NCBI RefSeq assembly: GCF_001049895.1
Contig: NZ_CVPE01000006.1
Coordinates: forward strand, 245,008-309,007
Source: Rubeoparvulum massiliense
GTDB taxonomy: Bacteria; Bacillota; Bacilli; Rubeoparvulales; Rubeoparvulaceae
Direction of reading: 5' to 3'
DNA length: 64,000 bases
The position numbers were made by a program, and so were the translations under genes. This document shows positions 17,876-26,927 of this stretch, one piece after another (the first letter of the stretch is position 1; every line of letters starts with the position of its first letter). The notes under the pieces were generated by a model, which saw only the letters and a list, made by a program, of their open reading frames with translations, was not told the origin of the DNA and ran no database searches.

Positions 17876-19135
17876 ATGAGTACGCTATATATCGTCCTCG
17901 GTATCATAGTCATTATTGGTACAATTTACTTCCTCATCAAACGGGTCGAAGCAAGAATGGTTTTATTTGCATCTGGTTTACTCATGTGCATTCTTGCAGG
18001 TCAGCCGATGGCAGCCTTTGATGCATTTGCTTCAAGAATGACAGCTGCTGGTCTTATCCAAGCAATCTTATCCGTAATGGGTTTTGCGTTTGTTATGAAA
18101 TACACAGAATGTGATAAACATATGGTCCATTTAATTGGTGGTGGATTAAAGAAGGTTGGCGGATTCTTAATTCCAACTGCTGTGATCTTAACCTTCTTAA
18201 TTAACATTGCCCTACCTAGTGCTGCTGGTACTGCTGCTGCAGTAGGTGCCATCTTTATTCCTATCTTAATGGCTGCTGGCGTTCATCCTGCTACTGCTGC
18301 TGCTGCTGTTTTTGCCGGTACATTCGGTAGTATGTTGAATCCAGGGAATGCCCACAATCCTTTCGTCGGTGAACTGGCTGGTATCGAATCGATGGATGTG
18401 ATCTCTGTCCACTCCGTTGCAACCATATCATCTGGGATTATTGCTGCAATTGTACTTTTTATCGTAGCTATTGTTACAAAAGAGCATAAAGGCTATGTTC
18501 CAGACACCATGGAAAATGCTGAAGCATTCGGTAAAGTAAATCTACTTTATGCTATTGTACCTGTCTTACCTGTAGTCCTATTAGTTCTTGGTTCTACTGT
18601 GGTTCCTGCCCTTGAAATGGGTGTACCTCATGCTATGTTAATCGGTGCTTTAATTGCATTGATTGTTACACGGAAGAGCCCAACCAAGCTAACTCAAGAG
18701 TTCTTTAACGGGATGGGTAAAGCATATGCTAACGTAATGGGTATCATCATTACAGCTTCCGTTTTCGTTGCAGGGATGAATGCAGTTGGCTTAATCGATG
18801 CTTTCATCAATGCCATGACCAATTCACCAGCAATTGTAAATATCTGTGCAGCATTTGGTCCTTTCCTTCTCGCTGTAGTCTGCGGTTCTGGTGATGCGGC
18901 AACCTTCGCCTTCAATGAAGCGGTTACTCCATTTGCTGAACAGTTCGGTGTTCCAATTGCGAACATGGGTGCTATGGCTGCCTTAGGTGGAGCCCTTGGT
19001 CGTTCCATGTCCCCAATTGCTGGTGCTGCTATCGTCTGTGCTGGTATCGCAAATGTGAACCCCATGGAATTGGCAAAACGGAACGCTCCTGGGATGATTA
19101 TTGCTACCATCGTCTCGATGATCATCCTTCTTTAA
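17876..19135 (+). CDS. DcuC-family anion transporter
   Basis: This 419-residue protein has about twelve membrane segments. It shows the family stretches LPSAAGTAAAVGAIFIPIL and FAGTFGSMLNPGNAHNPFV in the first half, and CGSGDAATFAFNEAVTPFA with GGALGRSMSPIAGAA in the second. DcuC-type carriers move C4-dicarboxylates. Here, in front of three M20 amidohydrolases inside a hut region, it may instead carry an N-acyl or N-carbamoyl amino acid or a peptide-like substrate. AAAGGAGGG precedes the ATG. Adjacent genes on the same strand and short gaps suggest one operon. Confidence 0.8.
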   Translation: MSTLYIVLGIIVIIGTIYFLIKRVEARMVLFASGLLMCILAGQPMAAFDAFASRMTAAGLIQAILSVMGFAFVMKYTECDKHMVHLIGGGLKKVGGFLIPTAVILTFLINIALPSAAGTAAAVGAIFIPILMAAGVHPATAAAAVFAGTFGSMLNPGNAHNPFVGELAGIESMDVISVHSVATISSGIIAAIVLFIVAIVTKEHKGYVPDTMENAEAFGKVNLLYAIVPVLPVVLLVLGSTVVPALEMGVPHAMLIGALIALIVTRKSPTKLTQEFFNGMGKAYANVMGIIITASVFVAGMNAVGLIDAFINAMTNSPAIVNICAAFGPFLLAVVCGSGDAATFAFNEAVTPFAEQFGVPIANMGAMAALGGALGRSMSPIAGAAIVCAGIANVNPMELAKRNAPGMIIATIVSMIILL

Positions 19136-19199
19136 TACTTCTTCACACCCAGATTGACAACATGAATCGACGAGGAAGCATAATAGGAGGATCACATTC

Positions 19200-20441
19200 A
19201 TGAATATAGAGAAAGATCGACTTTATAACGACCTAGAGCAGATTGCTCAATTTGGTAAACTTCCACAAGGCGGGGTCACCCGCCTTGCTTTATCAACCAT
19301 GGATATGCATGCAAGAACCTACCTCATCGACGCGATGAAGCAGGCCAACCTCGATGTAAGAATCGATGCAGTAGGCAACATCTATGGTCGGCGAGAAGGG
19401 AAGCAAAACCTCCCACCCGTCTTGCTGGGCTCCCACTTAGATACTGTTCCAGAAGGCGGTAACTATGATGGGATCGTTGGGGTATCGAGCGCCCTTGAGG
19501 TGATACGAACCCTTAATGATGCGGATATTATCACTGAAAGACCCATTGAGATCATCAATTTTACCGCGGAAGAATCAAGCCGTTTTCGCGCAAGCACCAT
19601 TGGAAGCAAAGCCCTCAAAGGCGTGATCACTAGTGAAAAAATGCACAAAATGGTGGATAAAGAAGGAATCTCGTTTTATCAAGCATTAAAAAATGCTGGA
19701 TATCATCCAGATCAGCTGGAATCAGTTCAGCTTGCACCAGGTGCCTACCACGCTTTCCTTGAACTGCATATTGAACAAGGTCCCGTTTTGGAGCGTCTTA
19801 ATAAGAAGATTGGGATCGTCACAGCCATTGCAGCTCCAACTCGTATGCATATTACCATTGAAGGGAAAGCCGATCATTCAGGGAATACACCGATGAACAT
19901 GCGCCAGGATGCATTAGCAGGAGCCTGTGAAGTGATCCTCGCCATTGAAGAGATTGCGAAAGCCAAAGCGGGTGAACACACCGTTGGTACCGTGGGTGAT
20001 GTGAGCGTGAAGCCTGGTGCAATGAATGTAATCCCTGGCGAAGCACAATTATGGGTGGATATTCGTGATATTGATTATGAATCAAAAAAGAAAGCAGTCC
20101 ATCTTACTTTAGAGAAATTAGACGAGGTTGCTCAACGACGTAAATTGGCAATCAAATATGAAATGCTATCTGATGAGGTTCCAGTTCAGCTCTCCCCACG
20201 AGTCATTCAGTCGATACAAGCTGTTACAGAGAAATTGAACTTTCCTTACCATGTGATGCATAGTGGTGCAGGTCATGATGCCATGAATCTAGTGCCAATC
20301 ACTGATGTGGGGATGATCTTTGTTCCAAGTAAGGATGGGATCAGCCATAACATTGCCGAGTTTACCTCAATAGAGGATATTGCCTTAGGAGCAAATGTCT
20401 TGTTGCATACGGTATATCAACTTTCGATGGAGGGTGAGTAA
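19200..20441 (+). CDS. M20-family Zn amidase, N-carbamoyl-L-amino-acid hydrolase/allantoate amidohydrolase type
   Basis: This 413-residue protein has all the metal ligands of the hydantoinase/carbamoylase family: His in GSHLDTVPEGG, Asp in YDGIVGV, Glu in TAEESSRF, His in LHIEQGPVLE and His in SGAGHDAMN. It would cleave a carbamoyl or similar amide from an amino acid. In a hut setting N-carbamoylglutamate is a conceivable substrate, because oxidised imidazolonepropionate gives hydantoin propionate. That link is inference. TAGGAGG lies 8-9 bases before the ATG. The next gene's start is 2 bases after this stop, so translation is coupled. Confidence 0.85.
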   Translation: MNIEKDRLYNDLEQIAQFGKLPQGGVTRLALSTMDMHARTYLIDAMKQANLDVRIDAVGNIYGRREGKQNLPPVLLGSHLDTVPEGGNYDGIVGVSSALEVIRTLNDADIITERPIEIINFTAEESSRFRASTIGSKALKGVITSEKMHKMVDKEGISFYQALKNAGYHPDQLESVQLAPGAYHAFLELHIEQGPVLERLNKKIGIVTAIAAPTRMHITIEGKADHSGNTPMNMRQDALAGACEVILAIEEIAKAKAGEHTVGTVGDVSVKPGAMNVIPGEAQLWVDIRDIDYESKKKAVHLTLEKLDEVAQRRKLAIKYEMLSDEVPVQLSPRVIQSIQAVTEKLNFPYHVMHSGAGHDAMNLVPITDVGMIFVPSKDGISHNIAEFTSIEDIALGANVLLHTVYQLSMEGE

Positions 20442-20442
20442 A

Positions 20443-21744
20443 GTGGAAGATCGGATTAAAGAACAACTTGCACATGTTGAAGGAAAATTGGTTCAGTATC
20501 GCCGGAATTTTCACCAATATCCAGAACCAGCATGGACAGAATTCCGCACTACTTCTAAAATTATTCATTACTTACAAGAATGGGGTTACCAAATTCGCTT
20601 TGGCGCAGATGTCATTGCCGAAGAAGCCATGATGGGAGTACCATCAAAAGAGAAGCTAGAAGAAGAGATGGAACGTGCCATTGCCCAAGGTGCAGATCCT
20701 GAATTAGTAGCCAAAATGGCCGGCGGGAAAACAGGGTTGGTGGCAGAATTAGATTGTGGAGAAGGACCTGTTATTGCCCTGCGTTTTGATATTGACTCGA
20801 ATGAAATTCAAGAGATTGAATCTGCAGAGCATCGTCCCTATAAAGAAGGCTTCTCCTCAAAAAATCCGGGTGCCATGCATGCTTGTGGTCATGATGGTCA
20901 CATCACCATGGGTCTAGGAACTGCAGAAGTGTTGGCCTCCCTTAAGGATCAGCTTCATGGGAAGATCCGTCTGATCTTTCAACCCGGTGAAGAGGGCGTA
21001 CGTGGCGCTCGTGCTATGGTCGAAGCAGGTGTGGTAGACGATGTGGACTATATTCTCGGTGGTCATATTGGTTTTAAAGCCGGAGAGTCAGGTAACTTCG
21101 TCTGTGCAACAGGTAAGTTCCTTGCCACAACCAAGCTCGATGTGACCTATAAAGGGGTTCCATCCCATGCGGGAGCAGCACCACAGGAAGGGAAGAACGC
21201 TTTACTTGCTGCAGCATGTGCAGCACTCAATCTCCATGCTATTTCCCGTCATGGTGAAGGCGCCTCTCGGATCAATGTAGGTGTATTAAATGCTGGTCAA
21301 GGTCGGAACATCCTTCCTCCCAATGCCCTTATGAAACTTGAAACCCGTGGTGAAACCAGTGAAATTGATGCCTATATGGTGAAAGAGAGCAAACGGATCG
21401 CCGCTGCTGCAGCTGCCATGTATGATGTGGAATATGATGTGCAGATGGTGGGCGGTACTAGCGGTGGCGAATGCGACCTAGAGATTGCCCAAATCATGAA
21501 GGAAGAGGCAGCTCATATTCCTGCTATTAAAAATGTAATCGACTATGCAGCACTAGGCGCAGCAGAGGATTTTGCCCATCTCATGAGTACTGTACAAGCT
21601 CATGGTGGTAAAGGTTGCTATTATATGCTCGGTGCAGATCGTGCTGCAGGACACCATGATAATCACTTTGATTTTGATGAAAGTGTTCTGATTTCAGGTG
21701 TAGAAATGAATGTACGGACAGTCTTGCGTTTGGCAGCAAAATAA
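20443..21744 (+). CDS. M20D amidohydrolase, AbgB-like (copy 1)
   Basis: This is a 433-residue metallo-aminoacylase-type protein. It has the HACGHDGH metal motif, GEEGVRGARAMVEAGVVDD, GAAEDFAHLM and a C-terminal GHHDNHFDFDE. The inserted segment between the N-terminal strand and the ACGHD motif resembles p-aminobenzoyl-glutamate hydrolase subunit B. It would hydrolyse an amide of an amino acid. The GTG start at 20443 is set by GGAGGGTGA 5 bases upstream, inside the previous gene's end. The next gene is a close paralogue. Confidence 0.85.
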   Translation: MEDRIKEQLAHVEGKLVQYRRNFHQYPEPAWTEFRTTSKIIHYLQEWGYQIRFGADVIAEEAMMGVPSKEKLEEEMERAIAQGADPELVAKMAGGKTGLVAELDCGEGPVIALRFDIDSNEIQEIESAEHRPYKEGFSSKNPGAMHACGHDGHITMGLGTAEVLASLKDQLHGKIRLIFQPGEEGVRGARAMVEAGVVDDVDYILGGHIGFKAGESGNFVCATGKFLATTKLDVTYKGVPSHAGAAPQEGKNALLAAACAALNLHAISRHGEGASRINVGVLNAGQGRNILPPNALMKLETRGETSEIDAYMVKESKRIAAAAAAMYDVEYDVQMVGGTSGGECDLEIAQIMKEEAAHIPAIKNVIDYAALGAAEDFAHLMSTVQAHGGKGCYYMLGADRAAGHHDNHFDFDESVLISGVEMNVRTVLRLAAK

Positions 21745-21749
21745 TGCAG

Positions 21750-21790
21750 AGAAAGGTTCAGTTGAGGTGCGCTTCAGCTGAGCCTTTTCC
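21750..21790 (+). terminator. Hairpin between the two AbgB-like genes
   Basis: AAAGGTTCAG-TTGA and TCAG-CTGAGCCTTT form an imperfect stem followed by TTCC. It may be a partial terminator that lowers expression of the second copy. Confidence 0.5.
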
Positions 21791-21820
21791 ATTCTATACT
21801 GGACGAAAGGGATGAGTATC

Positions 21821-23128
21821 ATGGATGAAAAGATTATTGAAGAGATTCAGAATTTACGAGATCGACTGATTGATTATCGGCGTGATTTTCATCGTTATCC
21901 TGAGCCAGGTTGGACGGAATTCCGAACAGCATCGAAGATTATTCACTGTCTAAAAGACTGGGGTTACTCCGTACGTTTTGGTGCGGATGTGATTTCTGAA
22001 GCTGATATGATGGGGGTGCCAACGAAGGAGAAGCTAGACCAGGAGATGAAGCGTGCCATCACCCAAGGTGCTGACCCAGAATTGATCGCACAAATGGCAG
22101 GAGGAAAGACTGGTATTGTTGCGGAATTAAATTGTGGACCTGGTCCTGTCATCGCTATCCGTTTCGATATGGACTCCAATGATATTCAGGAGGCAGAATC
22201 AGATGAGCATCGTCCATATCGGGAGGGATTTGCTTCCAAGAATCCAGGGGCCATGCATGCTTGTGGTCATGATAGTCACGTTGCTATGGGATTGGGAACT
22301 GCAGAAATTCTAGCTGCTCATCAAGATTTACTCCATGGAACCATTCGGCTCATCTTCCAACCTGGTGAAGAGGGTGTTCGTGGTGCCCGTGCCATGGTGG
22401 AAGCAGGTGTGGTCGACGATGTGGATTATATCCTTGGTGGTCATATTGGCTGTAATGGTGGGAAGAGTGGCGGGTTTGTTTGTGCTGCTACTCGCTTTCT
22501 CGCAACGACCAAGCTGGATGTGAGCTTTACTGGCCTACCTGCCCATGCAGGAGCAGCACCACAGGAAGGGAAGAATGCCTTATTAGCCGGTGCAACAGCA
22601 GCACTCAATCTCCATGCTATTTCCCGTCATGGCGAAGGGGCCTCGCGGATCAATGTAGGAGTACTTCAAGCAGGCCAAGGGCGCAATATAATCCCACCCA
22701 ATGCCTTTCTCAAAATTGAAACTCGTGGTGAAACCAGTGAGATCGATGCTTACATGTTGGAAGAAGCAAAGCGGATCATCGCATCTGCGGCGCAAATGTA
22801 CGATGTAGCATATACGATCGTCATGGCAGGTGGAACATGTAGTAGCGATGCTGATCCAGAGATGGTTGAATTGCTATACGAAGAGGCAGAAAAGGTAATC
22901 GAATTGGATGAAATCAAGCGCTATGTCCCCATAGGTGGAGCAGAGGATTTTGCTTACTTTATGAGAAGGGTTCAATCTCACGGAGGGAAGGCTTGCTACT
23001 ATATGCTAGGAACAGATCGTCCCGCTGGTCACCATAATCATCATTTCGATATTAATGAAGCAGTTCTAACCACTGGTGTTGAGATGAATGTTCGAACGAT
23101 TCTACGGTTAGCTAATACTGGGAAGTAA
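21821..23128 (+). CDS. M20D amidohydrolase, AbgB-like (copy 2)
   Basis: This 435-residue protein is a paralogue of the preceding one, with most residues conserved along the whole length. The metal motif reads HACGHDSH and the C-terminal HAGHHNHHFDINE equivalent is present. The most divergent part is around residues 330-370 (GGTCSSDADPEM versus GGTSGGECDLEI), near where substrate specificity would be expected. The ATG at 21821 is preferred over 21812 because AAAGGG abuts the latter. A terminator follows at 23162. Confidence 0.85.
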   Translation: MDEKIIEEIQNLRDRLIDYRRDFHRYPEPGWTEFRTASKIIHCLKDWGYSVRFGADVISEADMMGVPTKEKLDQEMKRAITQGADPELIAQMAGGKTGIVAELNCGPGPVIAIRFDMDSNDIQEAESDEHRPYREGFASKNPGAMHACGHDSHVAMGLGTAEILAAHQDLLHGTIRLIFQPGEEGVRGARAMVEAGVVDDVDYILGGHIGCNGGKSGGFVCAATRFLATTKLDVSFTGLPAHAGAAPQEGKNALLAGATAALNLHAISRHGEGASRINVGVLQAGQGRNIIPPNAFLKIETRGETSEIDAYMLEEAKRIIASAAQMYDVAYTIVMAGGTCSSDADPEMVELLYEEAEKVIELDEIKRYVPIGGAEDFAYFMRRVQSHGGKACYYMLGTDRPAGHHNHHFDINEAVLTTGVEMNVRTILRLANTGK

Positions 23129-23161
23129 GCATTAGGGAGTAAGTATATAATATCGATTACA

Positions 23162-23203
23162 AGAAGCTGATCCAGAGGGAAGTCTTTGGGTCAGCTTTTT
23201 GCT
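23162..23203 (+). terminator. Rho-independent terminator
   Basis: AAGCTGATCC and GGGTCAGCTT pair with one G-T or mismatch position and are followed by TTTT. It closes the transporter/amidase operon before hutI. Confidence 0.75.
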
Positions 23204-23316
23204 TTGAATATGTGATCAGCTTCTTTAAGGCCAGACTTTATGATAGGCGAGGAGAGAATAACATGGTAAAGTATGCATAAGGTGGGAAACATTAAAGTGG
23301 CTAGGGAGGATGGGAG

Positions 23317-24606
23317 ATGGTAGCAAAAAGTAAGAAACCCATTTGGATTCGCCATGCATCTCAATTGATCACCATGGCTGATGGAGGAAAAGGTCCACGA
23401 ATAGGAAGCGAGATGAGTCAATTAGGACTGATCGCTGATGGGAGCGTATGGATCGAAGATGGTATGATTCAGGCGGTGGGTCGGGACGCTGATTTAGTGC
23501 CCAAGTATGGCGATCGGATGTGGGAAGCGAGGATTATCAATGCTGCTGGTCATGTGGTAACGCCTGGCTTCATTGACCCTCATACACATCTTGTTTTTGG
23601 CGGAAGCCGCGAAGGAGAATTTCTGCAACGCTTAAAGGGTGCCACCTATCTTGAAATTATGAACGCAGGTGGCGGCATTCATGCCACAGCGGAAGCTACA
23701 CGTAGAGCTACCTTCGAAGAGCTGAAGCAGGTAGCCATGGGTCGACTGGATGCTTTTCTACGTCATGGTGTAACAACCGTGGAGGCGAAAAGTGGCTATG
23801 GACTGAACTGGGAGACAGAACGGAAGCAATTACAGGTTGCTATACAGCTCCACCAAGAGCATCCCATCGATATCGTCTCCACCTTCATGGGAGCCCATGC
23901 TGTTCCGAAAGAGTATGCATCAGCACCTGATGATTATATACAGGAGATCATCAGTCAGATGCTACCTGCCGTTGTAGAAGAGAAATTGGCTCAGTTTCAG
24001 GATGTTTTTTGTGAAGCTGGGGTCTTTAATCAGGAGCAAACCCGTATGCTCTTGGAAGCTGGTCAGAAGCTAGGCTTACAACCGAAGCTCCATGCGGATG
24101 AATTGGTACCTTTTGGCGGAGCAGAGCTCGCTGCAGAATTGGGAGCCATCTCTGCAGATCACCTACTTCGTGCTAGTGAGGCTGGCTTACAGCGAATGGC
24201 AGAACGCAAGGTATTGGCAGTGCTGTTGCCTGGTACTGCCTTCTTCCTTCGCGCACCGATGGCCAATGGACGGCAGATGATCGATCTTGGTGTTCCAGTG
24301 GCATTAGCCACCGATTTTAACCCAGGCTCATCACCTACTGTGAATCTTCCCTTGATTATGAATCTAGCCTGTCAAGGAATGGGGATGTTGCCTGCAGAAT
24401 GTATGACAGCTGTAACCATCAATGCTGCTCATGCTGTTGGCCGTGCTTATGAGATCGGCAGTATTGAGGTAGGAAAGAAGGGGGATCTAGTACTCTTTGC
24501 CGTATCTGACTATCTTCAACTTTTTTATCATTACGGGATGAATCATGTGGCAATGGTGATGAAAGAGGGTCAGGTTGTGGTAGAGGATGGTGAAGTAGTA
24601 TGGTAA
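23317..24606 (+). CDS. hutI: Imidazolonepropionase
   Basis: This 429-residue amidohydrolase-superfamily enzyme opens the ring of 4-imidazolone-5-propionate to give N-formimino-L-glutamate. Family motifs are FIDPHTHLVFGG (metal His pair), GGGIHATAEATR, KLHADELVPFGGAELA (metal His), AISADHLL and ATDFNPGSSPT (metal Asp). The length is normal. GGGAGG and ATGGGAG lie just upstream of the ATG at 23317. It overlaps hutG by 7 bases, so the two are co-translated. Confidence 0.95.
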   Translation: MVAKSKKPIWIRHASQLITMADGGKGPRIGSEMSQLGLIADGSVWIEDGMIQAVGRDADLVPKYGDRMWEARIINAAGHVVTPGFIDPHTHLVFGGSREGEFLQRLKGATYLEIMNAGGGIHATAEATRRATFEELKQVAMGRLDAFLRHGVTTVEAKSGYGLNWETERKQLQVAIQLHQEHPIDIVSTFMGAHAVPKEYASAPDDYIQEIISQMLPAVVEEKLAQFQDVFCEAGVFNQEQTRMLLEAGQKLGLQPKLHADELVPFGGAELAAELGAISADHLLRASEAGLQRMAERKVLAVLLPGTAFFLRAPMANGRQMIDLGVPVALATDFNPGSSPTVNLPLIMNLACQGMGMLPAECMTAVTINAAHAVGRAYEIGSIEVGKKGDLVLFAVSDYLQLFYHYGMNHVAMVMKEGQVVVEDGEVVW

Positions 24607-25616
24607 GCTACCCATATCCACTCCTCACACCACCGCCATTTCGTTGGACGCAGACAGCTGTTACCGATCCCCGTGTACATGAATGGATTAGCACGCTGCC
24701 AGAGGCTGTACTGCATGGCACAGCCGAACCCAATTGGAATCAATACGATGTAACCATTCTCGGTGTCCCTCTCTCCCGCTCCTCTCTAAGTGCTTCGGCA
24801 GCCAGTGAGCATCCCGATGCTTTCCGCAGGGCCTGGAAGTATTTCTATCCCTATGATGTGGAATGGGACGTGGACCTCACGCCTTTACGGGTAGTGGATC
24901 TAGGAGATGTTCAGCAGCATGCAACCGATATTCTTTTGACCCATCAATGGATAACGGATGCCATGTTTGCTATGCGAACCCATCATTCGCAACTTCTCCC
25001 CATTGCCATCGGCGGAGATCATTCCATCACAGCCATGCTGCTACGTGGTTGGAAGAAGGCACACCCAGAAGAGCGGATCGGTATCCTTCAGCTAGATACC
25101 CACTTTGACCTTCGTTCCTTGGTTCCTCATGGTCCCACCAATGGAACACCCATTCGTTTCCTTCTTGAAAAGGGGCTGATTCGCGGAGAAGATGTGGTTA
25201 ATATTGGATTGCACGGCTTCTTTAATAGTAAGAGTCTAAAGGAGTATGCAGATGAGCAGCAGATTGGAGTTATTACGCTCCATGAAGTAAGAAAACGGGG
25301 GATCGAAGAGGTAGCCCAAACAGCACTTCAACGTTTGCGACAGCAGGTGGATACCATCTATCTCACGGTGGATATGGATGTACTCGATCTTGCCTTTGGC
25401 CCAGCGGCACCTGCTGCAGCGCCTGGGGGAATGCGCTCCGATGAGCTTTTTGCAGCAGTGCGCTTAGCAGGATTAGACCCAAAGGTAAAGGGCATGGATA
25501 TTGTTTGCTTGGACCCTCTCCGCGATGAGGGACAAAAAACCGTAAAGACGGCAGCTCATGTTATGCTCACTTTTTTGAGTGGTGTCATTAGTCGCAAAGC
25601 GGTAGGATCAGCGTGA
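24600..25616 (+). CDS. hutG: Formimidoylglutamase (arginase superfamily)
   Basis: This 338-residue protein of the ureohydrolase fold has manganese-binding motifs GGDHSIT (about 138-144), LDTHFDLR (about 165-172) and VDMDVLD (about 258-264). The usual DAHxD is DTHFD here. In the hut context it would cleave N-formiminoglutamate to glutamate and formamide. It starts inside the last codons of hutI. No terminator was evident directly after it, and the next 120 bases lead to the cobalamin riboswitch promoter. Confidence 0.88.
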   Translation: MVSYPYPLLTPPPFRWTQTAVTDPRVHEWISTLPEAVLHGTAEPNWNQYDVTILGVPLSRSSLSASAASEHPDAFRRAWKYFYPYDVEWDVDLTPLRVVDLGDVQQHATDILLTHQWITDAMFAMRTHHSQLLPIAIGGDHSITAMLLRGWKKAHPEERIGILQLDTHFDLRSLVPHGPTNGTPIRFLLEKGLIRGEDVVNIGLHGFFNSKSLKEYADEQQIGVITLHEVRKRGIEEVAQTALQRLRQQVDTIYLTVDMDVLDLAFGPAAPAAAPGGMRSDELFAAVRLAGLDPKVKGMDIVCLDPLRDEGQKTVKTAAHVMLTFLSGVISRKAVGSA

Positions 25617-25676
25617 ATAGAGGCAGATAAACTGGATCAATCATGCGGTCGAAGCCGGACGGTCTCACAATTATAC

Positions 25677-25705
25677 TTGCGACGCGAATCTAATTTCGGT
25701 ATGAT
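25677..25705 (+). promoter_or_regulatory. Promoter of the cobalamin operon
   Basis: TTGCGA (25677-25682), a 17-base spacer and TATGAT (25700-25705) lie about 40 bases upstream of the riboswitch. A GAATCTA/TAGATTC inverted repeat flanks the -10 box. Confidence 0.6.
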
Positions 25706-25744
25706 AAGAGCTAGATTCAGATGTGATCAATTTAATAGAGAATG

Positions 25745-25922
25745 AGCATGAGGTGCCAGCACAGGCTTAATAGGGAATCTGGTGAAAGACCAGAGCTGTC
25801 CCCGCAACTGTAAATGCTGACGAAATGGTGATGCCACTGTGATAGTTGGTCTAGTAATAGGCTGCTATGATGGGAAGGAACCAAAGTAGGATGACGTATA
25901 AGTCAGTAGACCTGCCTCGCTC
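25745..25922 (+). promoter_or_regulatory. Adenosylcobalamin riboswitch
   Basis: The conserved B12-box elements appear in order: GAGGTGCC, TTAATAGGGAATCTGGTGAA, CTGTCCCCGCAACTGTAA, GCCACTG, TGGGAAGG and the closing AGTCAGTAGACCTGCCT. Cobalamin binding would promote folding of the terminator at 26054 and reduce expression of the eight-gene B12 operon that follows. Confidence 0.95.
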
Positions 25923-26053
25923 TAACGTTTCACATCTTCGGGGGGTGAGAGGTGATAGCGGGTCATACTTGTTGAACTAGGATGTATTTGAGCAGCTCAC
26001 GATCTTGTTGCGACCTAGGTACATATTGTACGGGCTTCCGTTATCTCAGCAGT

Positions 26054-26091
26054 AATACCACCTATCCGAGGAGGATAGGTGGTATTTTTTT
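26054..26091 (+). terminator. Riboswitch-controlled terminator
   Basis: AATACCACCTATCC and GGATAGGTGGTATT form a perfect 14-bp stem followed by eight Ts. It lies between the riboswitch aptamer and the first gene and is the likely expression platform. Confidence 0.9.
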
Positions 26092-26112
26092 TGAAAGAGG
26101 AGTGAGGATGGC

Positions 26113-26910
26113 ATGAATCAAGATGAATCAAGCTGGTTTCGAAGACTAAATCGTGTACGTGATCTAACGGTGCTAGAAGTGAATCAATCGGAAATGTTGG
26201 TCATCGCTTGTGATTCTGATGGGGGAATCGGAAGTAAGCCTCTTGATGTAGTACAAATTGATCCGTTCACTCTAGGGATGTTTGCGGTACGTGTGCCCTT
26301 GATGGAATTGATTTCCAGTGGTGCACGCCCTTTTCTCGTTATCGATTGTCTTGCTGTGGAGATGGAACCCTATGGGAAAGAGATCCTTGCAGGTATCAAG
26401 GTTTATTCGCAAAAAGCAGGCTTAGTCAAGGATGAGCAGTTTACTGGTACATCAGAGGAGAATATTCCAACGCAGCAGACGGCCTTAGGTGTCACCGTTC
26501 TTGGCGTTGTTCCACGGGACCAATTTCGCCCTGGTCAAAGTCAAACTGACGATCTGATCCTCTGTGCAGGACTCCCCAAATGCGGTCCCCATGATGAAGT
26601 ACGGATGGATGATGAAGAGATTATTTCCATCGAAGTACTACAGGAGCTTGCTTCTTTACCTGTAGTACATGATCTCCTCCCCGTTGGGTCCAAGGGGATT
26701 CAATTTGAGGCTGAACAGTTGGCAGCGTCTGCTCAGTTAACGTATCTACCAGCAGAATCTATTGAAATTGATGTTAAAAAATCTGCAGGTCCTGCTACCT
26801 GTGCTGTTTTTAGTATGGCAGCTCAAGATTTACCAGCGCTTCGCCAGCGTTATCAGCTTCCTATCCATGTGGTAGGTCAATTAAGTAACGTTACTGTCAA
26901 CAAATTATAA
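26113..26910 (+). CDS. cblS: AIR-synthase-related ATP-binding protein, probable alpha-ribazole kinase
   Basis: This 265-residue protein has a PurM/ThiL/HypE-like N-terminal domain (IACDSDGGIGSKPLD, then VRVPLMELISSGARPFLVIDCL). It lies first in a riboswitch-controlled B12 operon. In Listeria and Geobacillus, CblS, a kinase outside the CobT route, phosphorylates alpha-ribazole for the lower ligand. I recall this enzyme as belonging to the AIR-synthase-like group, and context supports the call. An alternative is another PurM-like enzyme. The start is an ATG at 26113 with AAAGAGGAG 10 or so bases upstream. Confidence 0.55.
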   Translation: MNQDESSWFRRLNRVRDLTVLEVNQSEMLVIACDSDGGIGSKPLDVVQIDPFTLGMFAVRVPLMELISSGARPFLVIDCLAVEMEPYGKEILAGIKVYSQKAGLVKDEQFTGTSEENIPTQQTALGVTVLGVVPRDQFRPGQSQTDDLILCAGLPKCGPHDEVRMDDEEIISIEVLQELASLPVVHDLLPVGSKGIQFEAEQLAASAQLTYLPAESIEIDVKKSAGPATCAVFSMAAQDLPALRQRYQLPIHVVGQLSNVTVNKL

Positions 26911-26927
26911 TTGTGGAGGAATCTATC

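Noticed and set aside
18694..19125. 143-residue minus-strand ORF inside the DcuC-family gene
   Set aside because: The composition is typical of the reverse strand of a hydrophobic protein gene, with no start signal.
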